64,000 bases of DNA from Sipunculus nudus. Lineage: Eukaryota; Annelida; Sipuncula; Golfingiida; Sipunculidae. The stretch lies in the NCBI GenBank assembly GCA_026874595.1, contig CM049306.1:108089142-108153141 (forward strand). Reading direction: 5' to 3'. Shown piece after piece: positions 47,101-59,100 of the stretch. The notes under the pieces are model-generated. The model worked only from the letters and a program-made list of their open reading frames with translations. It was not told the origin of the DNA and ran no database searches. Positions within the stretch are counted from its first letter, which is position 1. Each line of letters begins with the position of its first letter. The translations under genes and the position numbers were made by a program.

Positions 47101-50100
47101 TGATGACTTACTGTTTGAGGTATAACAGACTGTGATGTGATGACTTACTGTTTAAGGTATTATAGACTGTGATGTGATGACTTACTGTTTTGGGGTATTC
47201 TAGAATGTGATGTGATGACTTACTGTTTGAGGTATTACAAGCTTACTTTGATGTGATGACTTACTGTTTGAGGTATTCTAGACTGATGTGATAATTATCT
47301 GTTTGAGGGGTATATCAGACTGTGATGTGATGACTTACTGTTTGAGGTATTTCAAACTCACTGTGATGTGGTGACTTACTGTTTGAGGTATTACAGACTG
47401 TGATGTGATTACTTACTGTTTGAGGTATTTCAAACTCACTGTGATGTGATGACTTACTGTTTAAGGTATTATAGACTGTGATGTGATGACTTACTGTTTG
47501 ATGCATTACAGACTGTGATGTGATGACTAACTGTTTGGGGTATTACAGACTCACTGTGATGTGATGACTTACTGTTTGATGCATTACAGACTGTGATGTG
47601 ATGACTAACTGTTTGGGGTATTACAGACTCACTGTGGTGTGATGACTTACTGTTTGAGCTATTACAGACTGTGATGTGATGACTTACTGATTGAGGTATT
47701 ACAGACTTACTGTGATGTGATGACTTACTGTTTTAGGTATTACATTATACTGTGATGTGATGACTTACTGTTTTAGGTATTACATACTGTGATGTGATGA
47801 CTTACTGTTTTGGGTATTACAGACTCCATGTGATGACCTACTGTTCTGGGGTATTACAGACTGTGATGAGACAAATTACTGTTTGAGGTATTCAAGACTG
47901 TGATGTGATGTTTTACTGTTTGAGGTATTACAGACTGTGACGTTATGTTTTACTGTTGGGGTATTACAGACTCACTGTGATGTGATGACTTACTGTTTGG
48001 GGTATTCTAGACTGTGATGTGATGACTTACTGTTTGAGGTATTCTAGACTGATGTGATAATTATCTGTTTGAGGGGTATAACAGACTGTGATGTGATTAC
48101 TTACTGTTTGAGGTATTCCAGACTACGATGTGATGGCTTGGTGACGTCAGGGCCCACCAGTAAACTGTTTATGTAATATGGAGCCAACGATTCCTGTCTC
48201 ACAAGCTGGTACAGCCTGAGCCAGTCCTTGCCCAGCTGCCTGGCACTCAGACTGCGATTAACTGCATGGTGAAAACTATCAGGCTCTAAAATTAACAAGC
48301 AAATTCGTGGAATTTATGTCCCTCTCTTCTGCCTCTTGTTGTTTAAGGTTCCTGTGATCTTCATGCTTGCCTTCTCTATTTTTTAGTTTTTATTTTCCCC
48401 TTCAGATGTCTCAACATGTAGTTGTGCCAGTGTTTTAGATTTAATTGTCCCCTGAAGTTGTGTCCACATGTTTGTTGTGCAAAAAGGGAAATTTTTTGTT
48501 TGTTTTGGAGCTGGTGATAATAAATTTTCAGACAGACACTCCAAAACAAATTCCAACCAAGGTATGCATGAGAGTAATCATTGACCAAAGTTGAATGAAA
48601 TTGGATGATATTTAGCAAATTCATCACAAGGAAATGTAAACCTGATGGACGGACAGACAGAAGGACAGACCCCATTCAATGTTCCCCGTCCTGCTGAAGC
48701 AGGGGACTAAAAAATTTCAAATCTATTAAGTATGTCTCATCATAATGAATAAATATTGCTTTAATGACTTTTTGTTGTTGCCTGAGTTGATAATGAGCAT
48801 CATCCCTACACCGTCTACCATTCATTACAAAATACACTGAACCTTGTTGTGTCCAGCTCTCTTAAGTGTTAAGTTTCATGCCTAGAGTTCAAAGTAAAAT
48901 TATTACAATATGAGAAACTCACTTGTGTCCATCCTTAAATAAGTTGAAGAGATTTATTGTATGTTCCTTTAACTTTGACACAAGGTTTATTTCTATATTT
49001 CAATGGACCCTCTCTATCAGCACAAATCACATGCACTAGCATGGATCACATGCACCAAACAGCAACAGATATTGACCAAAATTTAAAGTTATATCTGAAA
49101 GTTTCTGGATATCATAAAGTGCCATGACCTGCCACTCCACAATAAAATACAAATTGTACCATTAAATCTCCCTAATTATCTCACCAACACTGCCTGGACA
49201 GATAGTGAAGCACCCAGATTTATATACAAAGAGGTATTGTGATTACCATTTCCAAGTTCCCAGTCAAGATGTTTATGGTAGTCTTTCTGGACACTATATG
49301 ACAGAAGAGTTTCCGCGTTGCGAGAATCCCACGATCCATCTGGCTGTCTCAGCAGGACATTCAGATCAAAGAGGAGGCGCAGTCCTGTAGACTTCACATA
49401 CGTGTTGAGTTTCTGCCAGTCACATGCTGAATGTACAGTACCATCTGTATATATGTGTTAACCTTATATTTCTCAAGAGATATAGATCTAAATAATCATA
49501 GTGAACCAGCGCCACCTATTCTACAGGTTATGAACTAATACAGCAGTGGTTGGGGTGATGCTTAAAAGTGCACTCATGGATAGCCTGGACATTTCACATA
49601 CTTCACTGCTTCAAGGTAAAAGTTTGAGTTACCTTCCAAAATATTTAAATAATAAAATTAATCTAAAACTCTCTTAAATACATTAACGTGGTGATGACTG
49701 AATGATGCCATTTTAATGTCCTAAACAAGTGGGCAAATGAGTCATGTCCATTATCTGATTGTAACTGGGTATTGGTAGACGACATCAGAGACAGAACCCA
49801 TTAGGAGGTAGTTCACCAAGTAATTTGCAAAATTAACTAAAATTCTTTATCCTTCAAATCTAAGCTGAGGAAAGTTGTATCACATCTAATCTATAATATA
49901 GTAATATTGTTACCAAAATGGACAATATTCCTGTTGCTTTTGTATTCTTTCCATGAATAGAAACAAATGAATTCTGTCAACAGGGAGTTGATACACTTAG
50001 TTCCAGTATTCTATTCATTTGATATCAGTAACCTATCTTAATGTCACATTTATTTATGATATTTGTATAAGACTGTCTCACCTGTCATGGTAAAGTTTGA

Positions 50101-53100
50101 ATAGTGCTTTTTGCCTGATTCTTGTAACCATATCAAGTCATCTGACCAGTCCCAAGATGCAACAGGTTTGTAGTTATCTGCTTTACATGGTTCTGAGGTA
50201 TTCACAAACCTAAGGAAATCAGCCGAGGTTCCTCCGAATCTCATGTAGCAGGGTGCAAGCCCTCTGGTAAGAGCCAGTAGTCTCTCTGAGCTGGCAAGTA
50301 ATACAGAACAAAGGTCAGTGAAGTACATGCAGCACAATGGTCAATAAAGTACATACAGAACAAAGGTCAATGAAGTACATACAGAACAAAGGTCAATGAA
50401 GTACATACAGAACAAAGGTCAATGAAGTACTTGCAGGACGATGGTCAATGAAGTACATACAGAACAAAGGTCAGCGAAGTAAATAAGGTGCAAAGGTCAA
50501 TGAAGTAAAGACGAGACAAAGGTAATTGAAGTACATACAGGACAATGGTCAATGAAGTACACGCAGAACAAAGGTCAATGAAGTACTGGAGAACAAAGGT
50601 CACTGAAGTACATACAGAACAAAGGTAAATGAAGAACATACAGAACAAAGGTCAGTGAAGTACATAAAGAGCAAACATCAGTGAAGTACATATATACAGA
50701 ACAAAGGTCAATGAAGTACATACAGAACAAAGGTCTATGAAGTACATACAGAACAAAGGTCAATGAAGTACATACAGAACAAAGGTCACTGAAGTACATA
50801 CAGAAAAAAGGTCACTGAAGTACATACAGAACAAAGGTCAATGAAGTACATACAGAACAAAGGTCAATGAAGTACATACAGAACAAAGGTCAGTGAAGTA
50901 CATAAAGAGCAAACGTCAGTGATGCACATATATACAGAACAAAGGTCAATGAAGTACACACAGAACAAAGGTCAGTGAAGTACATGCAGAACAAAAGTAA
51001 ATGATGTACATATACAGAACAAAGGTCAATGAAGTACATACAGAACAAAGGTCCATGAAGTACATACAGAATAAAAATCAGTGAAGTACATAAAGAGCAA
51101 ACGTCAGTGAAGTACATATATACAGAACAAAGGTCAATGAAGTACATACAGAACAAAGGTCAGTGAAGTACATGTAGAACAAAGGTCAATGATGTACATA
51201 TACAGAACAAAGGTCAATGAAGTACATACAGAACAAAGGTCAATGAAGTACATATACAGAACAAAGGTCACTGAAGTAAATATACAGAACAAAGGTCAAT
51301 GAAGTACATAAACAGAACAAAGGTCAATGAAGTACATATACAGAACAAAGGTCAATGAAGTACATACAGAACAAAGGTCAATGAAGTACATATACAGAAC
51401 AAAGGTCAATATCAAAGATATTGCTTTAAGGTGTAACGCAAAAGTCATATCAGTAAATGAAACATGGTTGTGTGAAGATATAACTAATGATGAAATTAAC
51501 ATTCCTGGGTACCAAATCTTCAGGCGAGATCGAGATCGCCACGGAGGGGGGGGGGGGGGTCGCCTTGTATGTTGATGATACTTTGAATCCGGTTTTATGT
51601 GACGAATTACAATCAGTCAATACTGAAGCTATCTTTGTAAAGGTAAAGTATGCTGAACGCAATATTATTGTTGCTTCAATATACAGACCACCATCTTCTG
51701 ATACATGCTTATTAAGTAAAATCACTGATCTTATTGAGGAATCGCTAAAATACCATGTACCAGTAGTCATTCTTGGAGATTTTAATATCGATGTAAGTAA
51801 AACAGGAACTTTGACAAGTGTCTTTGACCAGTGGCTATGCAATTTCCAACTTAAGCAGTTAGTGAAGTCTCCAACCAGAGAAACTGTAACCTCATCAACA
51901 GTGATAGATTTAGTCTTCTCGAACATTCCCGAGAGACATATAACTACGGATGTATTACCAATCTCTTTGAGTGACCACTATTTAGTTTACACAGTACTAT
52001 CATTCAAAAATATTAATAGAAATGTCATAACAATAAAATCTAGAAACTATAGCAAATTTAATCTAGAGAATTACCGAAATGATATCGCCTCATCTGTTAT
52101 ACTACAGAACGTATTCTATGAATCTAATATCGAAATTGCATGGAACAGCTGGAAAACTGAGTTCCTAAATATCTGTAATAAACATGCGCCCATATGGTCT
52201 CGTAGGGTAAAACATAGAGATAACCCTTTGATGACACCGCAAATCCGTAGGATGATAAAGCTCAGAGACAGATTACACAGATGCGCTGTAAAACACAAAT
52301 CTCACATTCTCTTCTTTAAGTATAGAAGAATGAGAAACATGGTAACTACGCTTATAAGATCGACGAAAACTGCTTATTTCAGACATAACATCGATAATAA
52401 CTATAATAATATCAAAGGTATGTGGAGCGCTCTTAAAAAAGTATTACCTGGTTCCTCATCAGCTAAACCTGTAGATTGCGATATATCATGTGAAGAGTTT
52501 AATGAGTATTTCAGTACCATAGGTGATATATTTATAGCGGTAAATTTTAAGGCATCCGAAACCCGCCCTGTTCGGTCGTTGAATATTACAGAGTCCCGTT
52601 TCAAATTTTCTATACTACTATCGCAGGATATACAGAAAGATTTACTTGCACTTCCACCTAAACACACTCTGGATATAATCGATATGGACATCACATTACT
52701 CCAAATGGCTTCGCAGCTCATTAGTCCTATGTTATCTATTTAATCTATCACTATATAACGCCACGTACCCGCTTGACTGGAAAACAGCTCGAATTACTCC
52801 AGTATATAAAGGAAAAGGCGATAAAGCAAATAAGAGTAATTACAGACCCATATCAATAATACCTCACGTTGCGAAACTATTTGAAAAAGCTGTACAAAGG
52901 CAACTAATCAGGTTTATCACAAATAGCAATAGAATTTCAGAAAGTCAGCAAGCATATCTGCCCGGAAAATCTACTGTAACGGCTCTTAGTAAATTTTCAA
53001 ATGACGTATATAAAACTATGGATCAGGGTAAAGTTACTGCTGCTTGTTTTTTCGACCTAACCAAAGGATTTGATACCATAAATCATAAAAGATTATTGGA

Positions 53101-56100
53101 AAAGTTGTTCGTTTTTGGTTTTGATAAGAAAACAGTTGCCTGGTTTCGATCTTACCTCCATGATCGCCTACAGATCGTAAAATACAACAACAATCTATCC
53201 AATGCTGCTGTTGTTAATGTAGGTGTTCCTCAGGGTACAGTTCTCGGCCCTGTTCTATTTTTGATATACATAAATGATGTTCCAAATGTGCTAAATACTG
53301 ATGGTATTGTAATGTACGCTGATGATGCCACTGTATATTGCCATGGTAAAAATGCTGTAGAAGCTGAGATTAAATTACAGCGAGTAGTAAATCATGTGAC
53401 CACCTGGTACGACGAAAACCTGCTCACTCTGAATTATAATAAATCTAATGTTATGCTACTTGGAAATCTTCATAGAATTGCTGATCACAAACTCAAGATA
53501 TCAATATTAGATACAACATTACTTTGTTCTAATAAGATTAATCTACTTGGCGTTATAATAGATGCTAATTTATCCTGGAAACCACATGTTCACTCTCTAT
53601 CCAAAAAACTATCTCAAAAGATAGGAGTTCTTTACCGAATATCAAGCTATCTGTCTATGCAATCTCTTACTAAGGTTTATGCAACTATAATTCAGCCTCA
53701 TATTGACTATGCCCTAAGCATTTGGGGTTGTTCATTATTGTCTACCAATGATACGGTACAGAAAATACAAAACAGAGCTGCCCGCATTATATCCAAAAAC
53801 TATGACAGAAATGTTGATTCTATAACCATAGTAAATGAACTGGGTTGGTTGAATATACGTCAACGCTATATGTATTCTGTTGCAGTACTTATGTATAAAT
53901 GTGTTTGTTCAATAGCTCCCGGTTTACAAGAGAATAATTTTCACTTTGTCAATGAAGCTCACAATCATCAAACCCGAGCTGCTGTGAGCAATGATTTAGT
54001 CGTTCCTAAACCTAGAACAAACTATCTGAAAAAATCTTTACTATATATGGGGCCAAAAGTATTGAATAGTTTATCCAATGAATCTAAGTCAGCCATAACT
54101 TGTGCATCTTTTAAGAAACGAATCAAATTGGAAATATTAGCAACTGTATGTTCTATATGACACGTTATATTTGCATAAATTTGCGTTTTATACATGTAGC
54201 ACTCATTCTTTTATCATTTCATAGATCATACAACAACTGTAAATTAATTTCATACGTATTTAACTGAATCTAACAATGATCAGGTCCATAAATGCTAGAG
54301 ATTATTGTAATATTATTGGTTCGTACGCATATTTGCATGTATATATATACTGATTTAATGTGATATTTTAGTTTACTCCTTCTGTCTATAGATGTATATA
54401 TTGATATACTTTCTTAACTCTCTTAATATGCTTTTATGATTTGAGTCCATATGTTCATGTTTATATTTTTAGTCATGGTATTATTTAATGCATTGTATTG
54501 ATAGTTTAGTCATTGTATGTTTTATATGTACTGATACAGGGCACCAAGTAAGACCAGTTTAATTTAAACTGATTGGTTTTCCCTGTATAAACATAATGTA
54601 AATAAATATAGAACAAAGGTCAATGAAGTTCATACAGAACAAAGGTCAATGAAGTACATACAGAACAAAGGTCAGCGAAGTAAATAAGGTGCAACGGTCA
54701 ATGAAGTACATACAGAACAAAGGTCAGTGAAGTACATACAGAACAAAGGTCAATGAAGAACATACAGAACAAAGGTCAGTGAAGTACATACAGAACAAAG
54801 GTCACTGAAGTACATGCAGAACAAAGGTCCCTGAAGTACATACAGAACAAAGGTCAGTGAAGTACATGCAGGACAAAGGTCAATGAAGTACATACAGAAC
54901 AAAGGTCAATGAAGTACATACAGAACAAAGGTCAGTGAAGTACATACAGAACAAAGGTCAATGAAGTACATACAGAACGAAGGTCAATGAAGTACATACA
55001 GAACAAAGGTCAATGAAGTACATATACAGAACGAAGGTCAATGAAGTAAATATACAGAAAAAAAGGTCAATGAAGTACATACAGAACAAAGGTCAGCGAA
55101 GTTAATAAGGTGCATCGGTCAGTGAAGTACATACAGAACAAAGGTCAGTGAAGTACATACAGAACAAAGGTCATGCAGTTAACTCCACTCAACAAAAATT
55201 AACTTGCATTTTAGAATTTTTATTTCATATGCATTTACATTTGAATGAGCATTTAATTTGCCACAACCATTAAAATATACATTAATAAAATACACAGGGT
55301 CTCATTTGAACATGACTCTGAAATATGTATATTTATATATCGATACCGGTAATGCTTCCATATTTGGCTGAGGGGAAAGTAGAGTCACACATCTGATTAT
55401 TTATCTTTGATTTTTAGCTCAACTAACAATAAGCCATCTTAGCAATAGTCGTGGTCCTTTGTCCTTAGGCTGTTCATCTGTCTGTCCGATTAACTGGCAC
55501 GTTTTGAAACCCTTGGACCTAAGAATCTGATATTCAGCATACAGCTAGATGTCCCCAAAATCTCCTACCATACTGTTAAATTGGGTCACTCTGACTTAGT
55601 TCCTTCGAGATATTATGGTAAAGTTTTCCATTAAAAACCCATTGTTTGTTTAAAGACTGCCTAATATCAATACCACTGATCTGAATTTGATCATAGTATA
55701 TTTGCTTATTCTTCCATACATTTCCTATGTACATACCAAAAATTAGGTCAGTATTGGGTAATTTGTTGAAGTTATTAGAAAAGCTATGAAAAATGGCCCT
55801 GCTGAAATGAAACTCTGTAAATTATAGAATAATGGACATGAGCTAAACCATTTAGTGATGAACCAAGGGAACAAATAGGCCTATGGTAAGTGTTATATAA
55901 AAGTAACATTTCATAAACAAATAATGTGTGAAGGTAATTAAGTTTTCAAAAGTTAAATATATGGCCATATGAGTTAAAAATTAATCCCACAAAGTTTGAC
56001 CAATATTCCTAATTTTAATACTAAGTTAACAGTGTTATCCACACCTAGGCCCCGCCAACTTTAAGAAATATGAATGAAATGCTACCAAGTATTTATATCT

Positions 56101-59100
56101 TCTTAAATCTTGTCAGTTAGCACTTACATTAGATCCTAATATTTTATCACATTTGAATATAAGGATTAAATTCCTGAACATTTTTCCTTAAAAAAATCAA
56201 AATTTTCCAAGTCTCATCAAAAAGAATTTGTTTAACATTAAAATTTTAAGATTCATCTTGTTTATAAGTCCTTGTGTATTGAAGAGGTGGGTGGGGGAGG
56301 GGTCTTTGTTGTTGCTGCTCGTTGCTGAAAAAAATGTTAATTTTAAGATTCATCTAGTTCATAGTACAGGCCTGTCAACAGAATAGAGGGGGGGGGGGGA
56401 GAGAAAAAGGCTCCCTGTGGTATTAACTGCAGACAGCCTGATCAAGCTCAACTCAGTGGAGAGAGGGCTTGCCCTAGTGATGGGATTGCCTAACATAATG
56501 CCAACAGCCTGGGGAGCATAGAGAGCTGCACTGAATGACCTACAGTGAGCAAAGTGGAGAGAGAAAAAAGCTCCCTGTGGTATTAACTGCAGACAGCCTG
56601 ATCAAGCTCAACTCAGTGGAGAGAGGGCTTGCCCTAGTGATGGGATTGCCTAACATAATGCCAACAGCCTGGGGAGCATAGTGAGCTGCACTGAATGACC
56701 TACAGTGAGCAAAGTGGACTGCTTGACAATGTAAGGGAATACAACAAGAGCCTCAAAAAAAAATTCAATAACTAGCCTTATTTTGCAGCTTTTATTTTCA
56801 AATTTCAGATTTTAACAGATTAAATCTTTATGTGCACATGCTGTGAAAATTAAATCCACAGTACTTACAGGAAAAAAATGTGCCTTGGCCAAAATTTGAC
56901 AAAATTTAGGGTACCAATTTTTATTTTTTGCTAACATTTTAAAAAAATTAAAAGATTTTGATCTCATATTGGGTATACAACTTAATACTGATTAATTAAA
57001 GTTATATTTACTGGAAAAAAGTCCTTAGCTTTAACATGTTTTGTGTTAAGCGATCAAATATCTTTCCTGATTTTTTACAAAATGCATTGTCTGACCCCAT
57101 AACCTTTTAAAATTATATAATACAGACCTTATTTCTGGCATGTACATAGGAACTATATAGAGGATTATTTATGGTAAATATTAGGAAAAACAGATGAGTG
57201 GTTTTGATATTAGGCAGTCCTGAAGTGTGAAAATAGGTTTTTAATAAAAAATTGAGGTTTTTCCTAAATTTCTCAAAGGAACGAAGTTGCAAAGACCCAG
57301 TTTTCAGCTTGGTAGGAGATCTTTAGGACATCTAACATTATGCCAACAACCTGGGGAGCTTAGAGAGCTGTGCTGAATGACCTACAGTGACCAAAGTGGA
57401 CTGCTTGACAATGTAAGGGAATACAACAAGAGCCTCCAAAAAAATACAATACCTAGCCTAATTTTGCAGCTTTTATTTTCGAATTTCAGATTTTAACAGA
57501 GTAAATCTGTATGTGTACATGCTATGAAAATTAAATCCACACTACTTACAGGAAAAAAAAACGTGCTGTGGCCAAAGTTTGGCAAAATTTAAGGTACCAA
57601 TTTTTTATTTTTGCTAATATTTAAAAAAATTTTTTTAAAGTTTTTTATCTAGTTTTGGGTATACAATTTAATTTTGATTAATTAAAGTTATATTACTTGA
57701 AAAAAGTCCTTAGTTTTAACATGTTTGGTGTTAAGTGATCAAATATCTTTCCTGATTTTTTACAAAATACATTATGTTTGAGCCCATAACTTTTTTATAT
57801 TATAAAATACACACCTTATTTCTGGCATGTACATAGGAACTATGTAGAGGAATATTTATGGCAAATAATCTTGGGGACATCTAACATTATGCCGAATTTT
57901 GGATTCCTATGTTTTATGATTTCAAAACGTGCCACATCTACGGACGGACAGACAAACGGATGGACAGACAGACGGATGACAGACAATGGACCACCACTAT
58001 AGCTCAGATGACTTATAATCATCTGAGCTAAAAATTAGGTCAGTATTGGGTAATTTGTTGAAGTTATTGGCCTGAACATGATGCACCTCATAAAAAATCA
58101 GGAAATATATTTACTCACTTAACATAAGAATTGCTGAAGCAAGAGACCTTTTTCAGGGATATAAGTTCATTAAATCAAGATTCAATTATATACCAAAAAT
58201 TAGATCTGAATTTTTCAAATTTTACAAGTTATAAGCATAAATATAAAATCAGTACCTTAAATTTTGCCTAACTTTGACCATGGCATGTTCGTTTCCTGTA
58301 AGCACTGTTGATATAATTTTCATATTATGCAGATATGAGGATTTCAGCTTGTTAGTCTAGAAAGTTGAAAGAAATTGGCCAAAAACTGTAGCTATTATCA
58401 AAGTTTTTATGAGACCATGTCAGACCCCAGGCTCTACCCAGTCCCTCTTCAGTCATCTGCATGTCCTCTAGGCTCTAGTTATTCGCATAAATATAAAATC
58501 AGTACCTTAAATTTTGCCAAACTTTGACCAAGGGCACATTTTTCCCAGTATACATTGTTGATTTAATTTTCATATCATGCATATGTAAGGATTTCAGCTT
58601 CTAAATTCTAAATTTGAAAGGAATTGACCAAAAACTGTAGCTTTTATTAAAGTTATTATGAGACCATGTCACACCTAGGCTATACTGAAGCCCCTCAATG
58701 TGTCCCCTTAGTGACCATTCAGGCCAATAATGCTGCTTGAAGTGAGGCATATCTGCAGCCAGCCAGCCCTTGGGTGGCTGCAGCTCGATCTAACTGTCCA
58801 ACCCCCCTCCCCTAGTAGTTCTTTAGGCCAAAAATATAACAATAATTTTTTTTTTAAATTATTGTTTTATAATAACAACTTAAAGAAAAATTAATGGAAA
58901 GGAATTTTATAGTTAATGAGTAACAGGGAATAACCAGGTACTTATGAACATTATTTAAATTTGTGATATTTGGATATCCTGGATTCTAAACAGTTTTGTT
59001 TGACTGAAACTGAATAAATACAAGACACTGAGTGAATAAACTATAATGGTATTTGAATATGAATACAAATATTCAATAGTTCGATCATGAAAATGAATAC

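Larger units (their letters stand above)
51409..54605 (+). mobile_element. 5'-truncated APE-type non-LTR retrotransposon (LINE)
   Basis: It carries part of an apurinic-type endonuclease domain followed by reverse transcriptase, and ends TGTAAATAAATA. It is inserted in the 26-bp minisatellite, with array on both sides, and opposite to HPSE. The N-terminal part of the endonuclease is missing. Two frameshifts break the frame: at the G run near 51545-51558 and near 52730-52745. Motifs suit the Jockey/CR1-like group; the clade is not resolved. Confidence 0.9.

Noticed and set aside
46690-48133. CRISPR-like array of 37-bp direct repeats
   Set aside because: Units are directly tandem without unique spacers, in an intron of an animal gene.
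50445-51502. Repetitive Cys/Leu-rich open frames resembling a membrane protein
   Set aside because: They are translations of the 26-bp minisatellite; 26 is not a multiple of three and the frames drift.
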